Below the pieces are notes generated by a model. That model did not search any database. It was not told the origin of the DNA and saw only the letters and a program-made list of their open reading frames with translations. Both the position numbers and the translations under genes were made by a program. Of a stretch of DNA of 64,000 bases, positions 43,507 through 52,382 are shown in pieces (positions within the stretch are counted from its first letter, which is position 1; each line of letters opens with the position of its first letter). The DNA comes from DATFVB01 sp963714035 (GTDB lineage Bacteria; Acidobacteriota; Thermoanaerobaculia; UBA5066; DATFVB01), in assembly GCA_963714035.1 (NCBI GenBank), contig OY970224.1, forward strand, positions 1,364,001-1,428,000, given 5' to 3'.

Positions 43507-43777
43507 GGTCGAGCGCCGCCGACGCGAGCCGCGAGCGGCCAGCAGCGCGGGCCCGGTCGCGGAAAATGTGGGCGCCAAGGGCGCATTTTCATTTGCGCCT
43601 CGCGCCCTCTCCCGAGCGAAGCAGGGGACCTGCGACCCGGAGCAGATCCCTCGTCGCTTCCGCCTTCGCTCTTCGAGCGACGGCGGACAAGTCGCTCCTC
43701 GGGATGACATCCTCCGGAGGTCCGCGACCGGAGAGAGCGCAGCGGTCGAGCGCCTCCGGCGCGAGCCGCGAGCACCG
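43507..43777. repeat. Insertion-like segment flanked by direct repeats, with hairpins
   Basis: A roughly 29-nt sequence (GTCGAGCGCC ... GCGAGCCGCGAGC) occurs at both ends, near 43507-43536 and 43745-43773, with about 80 percent identity by eye. Between them are a hairpin (GAAAATG ... CATTTTC with inner GCGCC/GGCGC, 43562-43592) and, at 43655-43709, the TCCGCC-GCTCTTCGAGC-GGCGGA core shared with 15250-15361. No gene is present. The right repeat ends 4 nt before the ATG of the next gene, so it provides that gene's leader and leaves no clear ribosome binding site. Confidence 0.7.
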
Positions 43778-44860
43778 ATGAGCCGCACCGCCGTCGTTCA
43801 CGACTGGCTGACGGGAATGCGCGGGGGCGAATCCGTCCTCGAGGAGATCCTCGATCTCGTGCCGGACCCGACCGTCTTCACGCTGTTCCATTTTCCGGGG
43901 ACCGTCTCGCCGAAGATCGAAGGTTTCCCGATCAGGACTTCGTTCCTGCAGCGGCTCGCGACGCCTCGCGGCTACCGGAACCTGCTCCCCTTCTTCCCCG
44001 CGGCGGTCGAGTCCTTCGACCTCTCGGGATTCGACCTCGTCGTCTCGTCCTCGCACTGCGTGGCGAAAGGGGCGATCGCCCGCGGCGGCGCCCGGCACCT
44101 CTGCTACTGCCACACCCCGGTGCGCTACGCCTACGGGCAGTTCGATGCGTACTTTCCGCGCGTCTCGACGCGCGCCTACGGGCTGAAGAAGCTCCTCGTC
44201 GGACGTCTGCGGCGCTGGGATCGGCGCACCGCCTCCCGTCCCGATCGCGTGCTCGCGAACTCGAGCGCGGTCGCGGCGCGCGTGCGCGAGGCGTGGAACC
44301 GCGAGGCGGCGGTCGCCTTTCCCCCCGTGGACGTCGAGTTCTTCACTCCGGACGGCGGCCCTTCCGGCGACTTCGCCCTCTGCGTCGGCGCGCTCGTCCC
44401 CTACAAGAAGTTCGACGTCGCGATCGCGTGGTCGCGCCGAACGGGCCGGCCGCTCCGGATCGTCGGGAGCGGGCCGGACGAGAAACGCCTCCGCGCAACG
44501 GCGCCGGCCTCCGTTTCCTTCGAGAGCGGACTTTCGCGGGAAACCCTGAGGGAGAGATATCGGCGATGCGCGTTCTTCCTCCAGCCGGGCGAAGAAGACT
44601 TCGGGATCGCGTCGGTCGAGGCCCAGGCCTGCGGACGGCCGGTCGTCGCGCTCGGCCGAGGCGGAGCGCTCGACGTCCTGGCCGCCTCCGGCCTCGGCGC
44701 GACGTTCGCGGAGCCGGAGCCGGGACACGTCGGGCAGGCGATTGACTCCCTTGCCGGCGTGGGCTTTAATGCCCGAGACGCGGCCGCGAACGCGCGGCGG
44801 TTCTCCCGGGAACGGTTTCGGGCGGATTTTCACCGGGAAGTGCAGAACCTGACGAAATGA
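43778..44860 (+). CDS. Glycosyltransferase family 4 (third, WbaZ-like)
   Basis: The 360-residue transferase begins TAVVHDWLTGMRGGESVLEE. Characteristic segments are VVSSSHCVAKGA, CYCHTPVRYAYGQFDAYF, FALCVGALVPYKKFDVAI and EEDFGIASVEAQACGRPVVA (donor site). The CHTPxRY motif is typical of mannosyl- or rhamnosyltransferases of the WbaZ type; the exact sugar is inferred. Its stop overlaps the start of the polyprenyl-phosphate sugar transferase as ATGA. Confidence 0.9.
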   Translation: MSRTAVVHDWLTGMRGGESVLEEILDLVPDPTVFTLFHFPGTVSPKIEGFPIRTSFLQRLATPRGYRNLLPFFPAAVESFDLSGFDLVVSSSHCVAKGAIARGGARHLCYCHTPVRYAYGQFDAYFPRVSTRAYGLKKLLVGRLRRWDRRTASRPDRVLANSSAVAARVREAWNREAAVAFPPVDVEFFTPDGGPSGDFALCVGALVPYKKFDVAIAWSRRTGRPLRIVGSGPDEKRLRATAPASVSFESGLSRETLRERYRRCAFFLQPGEEDFGIASVEAQACGRPVVALGRGGALDVLAASGLGATFAEPEPGHVGQAIDSLAGVGFNARDAAANARRFSRERFRADFHREVQNLTK

Positions 44861-46257
44861 TCAATCAGTACGTGCGGCGACAGGCCTCGGTCCTGATCGC
44901 GGCGGACGTCGCCGCGACGCTTCTCGCGCTCGCCGCGGCGTGGTTCATCCGGTTCCGGTTCGGCGTCATCCCCGTCACGAAGGGCGTTCCCGGAGCGGCG
45001 CCGTACTGGAGGCTCGCTCCGATCCTCGCGCTCCTCTGGCCGGTCGTGTATTCGTTCCACGGCCTGTATCGGCCCCGCCGCGGCCGCTCGCGCTCGGAGG
45101 AAGCGTTCGTCATCTTCACGGCGACGGCGCTCGCCGTCGTCCTGCTCGCCGGAATCGCGACGTTCTACCGCTCCTTCTCCTATTCGCGGCTCGTTCTCGT
45201 CATCTTCTTCGGCTGCGACGTGCCTCTCGTCGTCGCCGCCCGTCTGCTCGTGCGGTCGCGATGGGAGGCGAAATGGAGGAGCGGGATCGGCGTGAAGCGC
45301 GCGGTGGTCGTCGGCGCGGGCCGCCTCGGCCGATCGGTCGTCGACCGGCTCGTGGACCACCCGGAGGCGGGAATGCTCGCTTGCGCAATGCTCGACGACG
45401 ATCCGGCGACGCACGGCGGCGCCTATCGCGGGATTCCGATCGCCGGCCCGACGACCGACTCCGCATCGTGGCTCGCCAGCGGCCGGGCGGAGACGGTGTT
45501 CCTCGCCCTTCCGCTCGAAGCGCATCGCCGGACGCTCGAGATCGTCGCGGCCGCGGCGCGCGCGGGCGGAGAAGTCCGCGTCGTTCCCGATCTCCTGCAG
45601 CACATCACGTTCCGGGCGGGGCTCGAAGACTGGGACGGCCTGCCCGTCGTGCACCTGACCGAAACCCCCGTCTCCGGATGGTCGGGCCTCGTCAAGCGCG
45701 CCCTCGATCTCGCCCTCTCGTTTGCGGGCCTGCTCGCGCTGCTTCCTTTCCTGCCCCTGATCGCGCTCGTCATCAAGCTGACGGACGGCGGCCCGGTCTT
45801 CTATTCCCAGGAGCGGATGGGCCTCGACGGCCGGCCATTCCGGATGTGGAAGTTCCGGACGATGCGCGTGGACGCCGAGAACGAGACCGGCGCCGTGTGG
45901 GCAAAGCCGGAAGACCCCCGGCGGACGCCGATCGGCCGGTTTCTGCGGAGCTCGTCGTTCGACGAGCTCCCGCAGCTCTACAACGTCCTGCGCGGCGAGA
46001 TGTCGCTCGTCGGCCCGCGGCCCGAGCGTCCGGAGTTCGTCGCCGAGTTCAAGGAGCGATTCCCGCAGTACATGCTGCGCCACCGGGTCCGTTCCGGCAT
46101 GACGGGATGGGCGCAGGTGCACGGATGGCGGGGAAACACGAGCCTCGCCAAGAGGATCGAATACGACCTGTTCTACATCGAGAACTGGACGCTCGCCTTG
46201 GACGTGCGAATCCTGTGGATGACGCTCGTCAAAGACTTGAGGGCTAATGCCCACTGA
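44857..46257 (+). CDS. Polyprenyl-phosphate sugar-1-phosphate transferase (exopolysaccharide)
   Basis: The 466-residue membrane enzyme attaches the first sugar phosphate to the lipid carrier. Four N-terminal membrane helices are followed by a Rossmann-like domain (AVVVGAGRLGRSVVDRL). Another membrane segment (LDLALSFAGLLALLPFLPLI) precedes the catalytic C-terminal domain with FYSQERMGLDGRPFRMWKFR, RRTPIGRFLRSSSFDELPQL and MSLVGPRPERPEF. This WcaJ/PssY-type architecture initiates capsule or exopolysaccharide synthesis. It is the last gene of the cassette. Confidence 0.92.
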   Translation: MINQYVRRQASVLIAADVAATLLALAAAWFIRFRFGVIPVTKGVPGAAPYWRLAPILALLWPVVYSFHGLYRPRRGRSRSEEAFVIFTATALAVVLLAGIATFYRSFSYSRLVLVIFFGCDVPLVVAARLLVRSRWEAKWRSGIGVKRAVVVGAGRLGRSVVDRLVDHPEAGMLACAMLDDDPATHGGAYRGIPIAGPTTDSASWLASGRAETVFLALPLEAHRRTLEIVAAAARAGGEVRVVPDLLQHITFRAGLEDWDGLPVVHLTETPVSGWSGLVKRALDLALSFAGLLALLPFLPLIALVIKLTDGGPVFYSQERMGLDGRPFRMWKFRTMRVDAENETGAVWAKPEDPRRTPIGRFLRSSSFDELPQLYNVLRGEMSLVGPRPERPEFVAEFKERFPQYMLRHRVRSGMTGWAQVHGWRGNTSLAKRIEYDLFYIENWTLALDVRILWMTLVKDLRANAH

Positions 46258-46655
46258 TCGATCGGGGGCGCGGCGATGCATCGAGCCGGACGGGCGCGTG
46301 CCGCCCACGAGACCCTGCGACATACGCCCCGGTATGCCTCGGGATCTCGCGGCCGACCCGCATCCCGTCGGGCTCGCGCCTCGCCGCGCCTTCGGCAGCT
46401 TGCAGGCCGGTACGCGTTAGCAGCCTGACCGGGAACCGGGCGAACTCGCCGGACCTTCTCTCGATGGTGACGAAGCCGTCGCCGATACAACGGGGAAGGC
46501 CAGCGAAGGCCAAATTTTCCGTCTCATCGCGATGCTCCCGGATTCAGCAGCCGGGTGAGGTCGCGCAAATGAATCGGCCGCCAATCGCGGGTAGAAGCCA
46601 GTCTCGGATTCGAAGTGCCGACAGACCCGTACCACGGCGCGTATCGCCGTCCCCG
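46258..46655. other. Gene-free gap between convergent genes
   Basis: No gene or RNA was recognised in these 398 nt. Small inverted repeats occur, including CATAC ... GTATG near 46321 and ACGGCG ... CGCCGT at 46634-46650. The latter lies just beyond the stop of the phosphodiesterase gene and could help end transcription, although no T-run follows. Confidence 0.5.
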
Positions 46656-48773
46656 CTAAAAAAACGGTACGCCGTCCATGGGGGGGGCCGGAACTCCCAT
46701 CAGCCTGAGCACCGACGGGTCCACGTCCATGATCGACGGAATTCGTGTATTGTTGAGCTTCACCGTCGAGAAGAAGATCCCGCGCACGAGCTGCGGGTCG
46801 ACCGAGCAGTGGTCGCCGCTCCAGACGTCCGTGTTGTCCTCGAAGAGGTTCTCGGTCGGCACGCCGAGCGACGACTGCCACGAAACGCGGAATCCCGCCG
46901 TGTTCAGCACGAAGAGATCGGGGATCAGGTTCGGGTCGAACTTCTTGTACGCCTCTTCCCGCCGGAGCACGCGGGAGACGGCCTTCTCCCCGTTCTTCGC
47001 GTCGGTCAGCGTGAGGAGGCGGGCGATCAGCTCCGAGCGGACCTTCTCGTACTCCGCCCCCGGCGCGACGATCCCTTCCTTCTCGCGTCCCGCGACGTTG
47101 ATGTAGATCTCCCCGAGCCCCATCGCGTAGGCCTTCGATTTCGACCAGTCGACGCTGTCCCAGAACGTGCCGTGCGAGAAGAGCTCGTCGAGGTTCTTGC
47201 GCTGCGCCTCCCCCTTCAGGGCGAGATAGCCGTTCTGCACGAGCCACGTGTCGTAGTTGACGGAGCGCCGCCACGTCGCGAACCCGTGGTCGGAGAGGAC
47301 GATCAGGACGTCGGAGGGCGAGAGCTTCGCGCGCGCCTGTCCGACGATCGCGTCCATCGTGTCGTAGGCCTTCTCGACCGCGTCGCCGTAGATCTTCGCG
47401 AGCGCCGCGTTGTAGGCGGGGTGCAGCGGGTCGCGGAATCTCCAGAAGACGTGGCTCACCCGGTCCGGGAACTCGAAGTACTGGACCGCGCAGTCGACCG
47501 ACCTGTCGGCGAGCAGCGTGTCGAGGATCTTCCGTTCCGCCGTGACCGTGGCGTCCACGTCCTGCAGGAAAGTCGGCTCGTCGATCGTTCCCGACTGGAT
47601 CGACCAGGTGTCGATCGCCCACCCCATCGTCTTGAACAGCCCGACCTGCCCGGCGAGGTCCTTCGCGAACGACGCCGGCGTCGAAAGCTCGAATCCGGGC
47701 GGCAGGCGGCGCGGATCGAAGTTCACCGGCGAGAGATAGAGCCCGATCTCCGGCGCCACCGAAACGAGCTTGAACTTCGCCATGCCGTGGACGGCGACGA
47801 GCGGATTGGCGGGAAAAGCGAGAGCCACCCAGTCGCTCCACTCGCCGACCGCCAGATGGGTCCGCGAACCGGAGGTCTCGATCGTCAGCCCCTTCTTGTC
47901 CCCGTCGACGACGAGCGTCATCTTCGCGTCGAGCCACCCTTCGGGGTTGCCGAAGTACTTCGCCGGCGGCCCGGTGATCTTCGTCGCGACCGAGCCCTCG
48001 TTGGAATCGAGCCGCACGAGCTCGATCGAGAAATCGTTGCCGCCTTTCGGCGCGAAGAACGGGTCGGACGTGTAGAAAGACGGCCGCCCGATCCGCCCCG
48101 AGAGATCCGGGACGCCGAGGCCGGAGACGAGCTCCCCGTCGAACTGGTCGGGCGGGAACGTCACAGGCATGCGGATGACGACGGCCTTCTTCCCGGCCGC
48201 GCCGAGCGCCTGCCAGAGCGTCGTGCCCTGGCGGTTGTTGATGGCCGTCGGCTGCTTCTCCGGAAGGTCGCGGCGCACGATCGCGAAGACGAAACCCGCC
48301 GCGGCGAGCCCGGCCGTCAGGAAGAGCGCGCGCGCCCAGCGCCGCGCGAAGAGCTGGGGAAGGAGCCCGACGAGCGCCAGCACCGCGGCGCCGAACAGGA
48401 ACGGATTCGCCGCCCCGAACAGGAACTTCTTTTCCCCCTCTTCGGCGATCGCGAACGTCGGCGTCAGCGTCTTCGGGTCGCGCTTCAGGAAATCGAAGAT
48501 CCGGGTGCTGCCCGGATCGAGCCCGGTGGAGAAGGAAGCCCACGACACGGGGGTCTGGGCGGGCACCGGCGGAAGCAGCGGGGTGAATCCGCCCTGCTTC
48601 TCGACGGCCGCGAGGTTCGGCAGGCGGCCGGCGGCGATCTGTCGCTCGACGATTCCGGCGTCCACGCCGTCGAAGCCGAGGATGACCACGCGGCGCTTCG
48701 CCGCGTCGCCGCGCGCCGCGGCGACCGCGAGCGCGCACACGAGTCCCAGAGCGCCGATCCGGAGTCGTTTCAC
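46656..48773 (-). CDS. Alkaline-phosphatase-superfamily phosphodiesterase-like protein
   Basis: The 705-residue protein has a signal peptide, then RRVVILGFDGVDAGIVERQ, the opening of the type I phosphodiesterase/nucleotide pyrophosphatase fold. The predicted nucleophile position falls in VPAQTPVSWASFSTG, and later metal ligands lie in FEFPDRVSHVFWRF and VLSDHGFATW. Two hydrophobic helices (FLFGAAVLALVGLLPQLF and FLTAGLAAAGFVFAIV) are inserted after the first strand, so the catalytic part is membrane-tethered. GTG at 48773 is the start. The substrate is unknown; phosphoethanolamine or nucleotide phosphodiesters are candidates. Confidence 0.82.
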   Translation of the reverse strand: MKRLRIGALGLVCALAVAAARGDAAKRRVVILGFDGVDAGIVERQIAAGRLPNLAAVEKQGGFTPLLPPVPAQTPVSWASFSTGLDPGSTRIFDFLKRDPKTLTPTFAIAEEGEKKFLFGAANPFLFGAAVLALVGLLPQLFARRWARALFLTAGLAAAGFVFAIVRRDLPEKQPTAINNRQGTTLWQALGAAGKKAVVIRMPVTFPPDQFDGELVSGLGVPDLSGRIGRPSFYTSDPFFAPKGGNDFSIELVRLDSNEGSVATKITGPPAKYFGNPEGWLDAKMTLVVDGDKKGLTIETSGSRTHLAVGEWSDWVALAFPANPLVAVHGMAKFKLVSVAPEIGLYLSPVNFDPRRLPPGFELSTPASFAKDLAGQVGLFKTMGWAIDTWSIQSGTIDEPTFLQDVDATVTAERKILDTLLADRSVDCAVQYFEFPDRVSHVFWRFRDPLHPAYNAALAKIYGDAVEKAYDTMDAIVGQARAKLSPSDVLIVLSDHGFATWRRSVNYDTWLVQNGYLALKGEAQRKNLDELFSHGTFWDSVDWSKSKAYAMGLGEIYINVAGREKEGIVAPGAEYEKVRSELIARLLTLTDAKNGEKAVSRVLRREEAYKKFDPNLIPDLFVLNTAGFRVSWQSSLGVPTENLFEDNTDVWSGDHCSVDPQLVRGIFFSTVKLNNTRIPSIMDVDPSVLRLMGVPAPPMDGVPFF

Positions 48774-48824
48774 GACGCGGCGATCGTAGCAAATCCCTCC
48801 CGCCCGCGCCTTCCGGGTCCCCGC

Positions 48825-48910
48825 ATCCGACCTTCGACTCGCCACTCGTCCCTCGCAACTCACAACCCGCAACCCACAACCCGCCCCTCGCAACTCGCAA
48901 CTCTCAACTG
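48825..48910. repeat. Low-complexity CAACTC/CAACCC direct repeats
   Basis: Between the divergent phosphodiesterase and methyltransferase genes, about 85 nt consist of degenerate 6-8-nt units (CGCAACTC, ACAACCCG). The sequence CACTCGTCCCTCGCAACTC is shared with the intergenic stretch at 53813-53930. It lies in the leader region of the methyltransferase gene. Confidence 0.7.
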
Positions 48911-48932
48911 GCGGAGCGATAGACTTTCGGCC

Positions 48933-50108
48933 ATGGACGCCTTCGACGATCTCTCCGACCGCATCCGGGCCTCGCTCGAGCCCGACGTTCGGCGGCACTT
49001 CTCGCCCGAATTCATCATCTGCAGCGAATACTTCGACCGCTTCACCACCGAGACGGCCGGCCGCGCGCTGGAGCGCCTCGACCTCCTCCGGGAGTTCCGC
49101 GAGCCGTCGACGCCGCGCGAGGCGATCGCGCGCCGCGGCTACGCCGAACGGGCGGAGACGGCCCTTCGCTGGATGCTCGAGAAGCTGACCGACGAGGGGT
49201 TCTTCGCCGCTCGCGAGGGAGGGCGCTTCGTCGCGCGCGTTCCGCTTCCTCCGGCGGCGAGCGGCGCGAAAGAAAAAGCGCTCGCGGTCTCCCCCGGATG
49301 CGCGCCCGGCTTCACGGTCGTCGAAGTCCTCTCCGAGAGCATCGAGGACTTTTTCGCCGGGCGAAAGAGCGGCGAGGAGATCCTGTTCGCTCCGTCGCGG
49401 CTCTCCCTCTGGTTCGAGTACTTCAACAACGACAACCTCCTGTACGCCGTGAACAACCGGCTCGGCGCGGAAGCGGCGGCGCGGGCCCTCCCGAGCACGC
49501 GCCCCGCGACGATCCTCGAGCTCGGGGGCGGAGCCGGTTCCGCGGCGCAGGCTCTCCTCGAGCGTCTCGCCGCCGACGGGCGCCTGGCCCACGTCGGGAA
49601 GTATCTCTTCACGGAGCCGGTCCCCACCTTCCTGCGGCGGGGCGAAAGGTCGCTGAAGGCCCGTTTCCCCGAGGTTCCTCTCGAGTGCCGGAAGCTCGAC
49701 ATGAACGATTCCCTCGTCGAACAGGGGATCGCGCCCGGATCGGCCGACCTGGTTTACGCCGTCAACACGATCCACGTCGCGCGCGACCTCTCCCGGACCC
49801 TCGCCGGCATCCGCGAGGTCGTCGTACCCGGGGGCGCCGTCGTGTTCTCCGAGTGCGTCCGGCCGCGGGCCGGGCAGCCGATCTACGTCGAGTTCATCTT
49901 CAACTTCCTCGAGAACTTCGTCAACGTCGTGACCGATCCCGGGATCCGCCCCACCCACGGGTTCCTGACGCCGGCGAACTGGCGGGCGGCGTTGAGCTCC
50001 ACCGGATTCGAACGCGTCGAGATCCTCCCCGACGTCGACGCGCTCGCGCGCGACTACCCCTCGTTCTTCGTCGGGGCGATCACGGCGCGGCGTCCGATCG
50101 CCGGCTGA
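48933..50108 (+). CDS. SAM-dependent class I methyltransferase
   Basis: The 391-residue protein has an N-terminal helical region, which may be a dimerisation or winged-helix part (DLLREFREPSTPREAIARRG), and a Rossmann methyltransferase domain. Motif I is ATILELGGGAGSAAQALLE; motif IV region is ADLVYAVNTIHVARDLSRTL, with VPGGAVVFSECVR after it. FIFNFLENFVNVVTDPGIRP and HGFLTPANWRAALSSTGFE resemble methyltransferase domains of polyketide/peptide synthetases (Methyltransf_12 type). The acceptor is unknown. Confidence 0.82.
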   Translation: MDAFDDLSDRIRASLEPDVRRHFSPEFIICSEYFDRFTTETAGRALERLDLLREFREPSTPREAIARRGYAERAETALRWMLEKLTDEGFFAAREGGRFVARVPLPPAASGAKEKALAVSPGCAPGFTVVEVLSESIEDFFAGRKSGEEILFAPSRLSLWFEYFNNDNLLYAVNNRLGAEAAARALPSTRPATILELGGGAGSAAQALLERLAADGRLAHVGKYLFTEPVPTFLRRGERSLKARFPEVPLECRKLDMNDSLVEQGIAPGSADLVYAVNTIHVARDLSRTLAGIREVVVPGGAVVFSECVRPRAGQPIYVEFIFNFLENFVNVVTDPGIRPTHGFLTPANWRAALSSTGFERVEILPDVDALARDYPSFFVGAITARRPIAG

Positions 50109-50114
50109 CCCGCG

Positions 50115-51122
50115 TCAGCGGGGGGGGCCGGGCGCGGCGAGACCGCGGGAGGCGCGGCGCGGCGGCCGCGGCGCGGCGGCTCCCGGAGATTCCTTCCGGC
50201 TCGGATCGTCCCAGAACGGATAGAAGCAGTACCACTGCGTCGGATACCGCCGGACGTAGTCCTCGAGGATCGTCACGAATCGCCCGACGTTCGCCCGAAG
50301 GTCCGCTTCGTGCTCTCCGCCCCGCGAGATCGGCAGGGCGTCCTCGATGACGATCCGGTACCGGGTTCCCTCGCGGAGGATGAACGACGGGAACATCGGA
50401 GCGCCGGAAACCATGGCGGCCACGAACGGCCCCCGGGGGAAGTAGGCCGGCCGTCCGAAGAAGTCGACGGCGATCCCGGTGTTGTTGAAGTCGCGGTCGC
50501 ACTGGATGCCGAGGATCCCGCCCCGGGCGAGCGCCCGCATGACGGCGACGCCGGAAAAATGAGAATCGCCGACCGGGATCTCTCCGACCCCCCAGTGCCG
50601 GTGCATCTCGCTCCGGAAGCGCTCGACGATCGGGAACCGGTCGGGCTTCAGGACGACCTGGATCGGGTGATCGAGGCCGCCGAGCAGCATTCCTCCGAGA
50701 TACCAGTTGCCCAGATGGGCGGTCGCGAGGAGCACGCCCTTCCCCTGTCGCTCCGCCGCGACGATCTTGTCGTACCCGTCGATTTCCGCGATCAACCCCT
50801 GCGCTTGCGCGAACGGACGCTGCGCGAAGTAGAAGAAATCGATCCAGTGGTACGAATGCTGATCGATCATTTCCCGGGCGGCGGCCTGGACGCCCGGCGA
50901 GTCGGCCGGCTCGCCGAGAATCCGGGAGAAGTTTCCCCGGATCGCCGCGAGGTACTTCGGGCGAAGGGCGAAGAAGCGCCCGACCGTCTGCCGCGCGATC
51001 GTCCCGAGAGCGGCCCGGGAAAGGACCCGGGTCAATGCCCGGAAGAGCGGGAACCAGAGCGCGAAGGACGCGGAATACACCGCGTTCAGGAGCCGGTTCC
51101 GGGTCGCCATCTTGTTCTGCAC
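50115..51122 (-). CDS. Lysophospholipid/lipid A acyltransferase family protein
   Basis: The 335-residue LABLAT-family protein is related to LpxL/LpxM. A membrane helix lies near the N-terminus (FALWFPLFRALTRVLS). The active-site region reads ATAHLGNWYLGGML: the HxxxxE motif is reduced to H-LGNW-Y, so the usual acidic partner is replaced by tyrosine. Conserved GILGIQCDRDFNNTGIAVDFFGRPAYF follows. The start is either GTG 51122, adjacent to the end of the upstream M24 gene, or ATG 51110; GTG is listed. The Pro/Arg-rich tail is unusual. Function in lipid A or another lipid cannot be settled. Confidence 0.78.
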   Translation of the reverse strand: MQNKMATRNRLLNAVYSASFALWFPLFRALTRVLSRAALGTIARQTVGRFFALRPKYLAAIRGNFSRILGEPADSPGVQAAAREMIDQHSYHWIDFFYFAQRPFAQAQGLIAEIDGYDKIVAAERQGKGVLLATAHLGNWYLGGMLLGGLDHPIQVVLKPDRFPIVERFRSEMHRHWGVGEIPVGDSHFSGVAVMRALARGGILGIQCDRDFNNTGIAVDFFGRPAYFPRGPFVAAMVSGAPMFPSFILREGTRYRIVIEDALPISRGGEHEADLRANVGRFVTILEDYVRRYPTQWYCFYPFWDDPSRKESPGAAAPRPPRRASRGLAAPGPPR

Positions 51123-51124
51123 GG

Positions 51125-52357
51125 CTATTCCACCCGCGACAGCACGCGCGGCCCGCCCTCCGTCACCAGCACGTCGTCCTCGATGCGGACGCCGATGCCC
51201 CGGTAGGCGTCCGGCGCCGCGACCTCGTCCCGGAAGTAGAGCCCGGGCTCGACCGTGAGGACCATTCCGGGCTCGAGCGCGCGCGGCGCGCCGTCCACGC
51301 GCGTGGCGCCCGGATCGTGCACGTCGAGGCCCAGCCAGTGGCTCGTCCGGTGCAGCGTGTAGGGCTTGTGACGCCCCTCCTCGAGCGCCCCTTTGGCCGG
51401 CCCGCCGAGGACTCCGATCGCGACGAGCCCCTCCGCGAGGACGCGCTGCGCGGCGTCATGGACGTCGTCGAACGTCGCGCCCGGGACGCACCGCTCGATC
51501 GCCGCCGCCTGCGCCTCGCCGACGATGTCGAGGACCGCCCGCGGCGGGCCGGTCGGAGGGCCGGAGGCGAAGTGCGTGCGGGTCACGTCGGCGCAATAGC
51601 CTTCGAGCTCGGCGCCCGCGTCGACGAGCACCAGATCGCCGGGCGCGATCCTCGCGTCGTTGCGGACGTAGTGCAGGGTCGTCGCGTTTCGTCCGGAGCC
51701 GACGATCGAAGGATAGGCCGGTCCGTCCGCCCCGCGACGGCGGAATTCGTACTCGACCGCCGCCTCGACCTCCCATTCCCCGGCCCCGGGACGCACCGCT
51801 TCGGCGGCCCGCGCGTGCGCGGCGGCGGTGATCGCGGCGGCGCTCTCGAGCGCGCGGATCTCGCTCTCCTCCTTCCGGAGGCGCATCTCCGCGAGGACCG
51901 CCGAGGGATCGACGACCTCCGGATTCGGCCCGCGCTTCCTCCGATCCGGCAGCCTCGCCCACCAGGCGTCCAGCCGGAGATCGCGGCCCACCGGCATCGC
52001 GATCCGTTCCGCGCCCGCGAGCGTGTCGGAGAGGAAATCGTCGAGGCGATCGAGGGGCCACGCCGTCGCGCCGTACGCCTTCGCTCCTTCGACTCCCGCC
52101 CGGTCTCCTTCCCACGCCTCGCGCTCGGGGTCGCGCGGCAGGACGAACAGGTGGAATCGCGAACCCTCGAAAACCGCGACGGCGTCGGGCTCCGGGAAAC
52201 CGGTCAGGTAGCGGAAATCGGAGTCCTGCCGGAACCGGTGCGTCGTGTCGCGCGATCGATAGGAGATGCGCGCGGCGGGAACGACGGCGGGCGTCCCCGC
52301 GAGGCGTTCGGCGAATCGTGCGCGGCGCGCCGCGTGGTCGTGAATCGTCGGTGCCAC
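51125..52357 (-). CDS. Xaa-Pro aminopeptidase (M24B), cytoplasmic
   Basis: The 410-residue aminopeptidase P family member has an N-domain with RFRQDSDFRYLTGFPEPDAV and a catalytic domain with LVDAGAELEGYCADVTRTHF, RTSHWLGLDVHDPGA, LTVEPGLYFRDE and GVRIEDDVLV (metal ligands). No signal peptide. The start was set at GTG 52357; an in-frame TTG at 52375 is possible. It resembles the exported M24 protein at 35433, which may indicate two compartments for the same reaction. It is divergent from the RluA gene with about 25 nt between starts. Confidence 0.88.
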   Translation of the reverse strand: MAPTIHDHAARRARFAERLAGTPAVVPAARISYRSRDTTHRFRQDSDFRYLTGFPEPDAVAVFEGSRFHLFVLPRDPEREAWEGDRAGVEGAKAYGATAWPLDRLDDFLSDTLAGAERIAMPVGRDLRLDAWWARLPDRRKRGPNPEVVDPSAVLAEMRLRKEESEIRALESAAAITAAAHARAAEAVRPGAGEWEVEAAVEYEFRRRGADGPAYPSIVGSGRNATTLHYVRNDARIAPGDLVLVDAGAELEGYCADVTRTHFASGPPTGPPRAVLDIVGEAQAAAIERCVPGATFDDVHDAAQRVLAEGLVAIGVLGGPAKGALEEGRHKPYTLHRTSHWLGLDVHDPGATRVDGAPRALEPGMVLTVEPGLYFRDEVAAPDAYRGIGVRIEDDVLVTEGGPRVLSRVE

Positions 52358-52382
52358 GAGCCGGCCATCATACAATCCGCGC

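Noticed and set aside
46464..48932. Long open frame opposite the phosphodiesterase
   Set aside because: Shadow of the real gene; no family motifs and no ribosome binding site.
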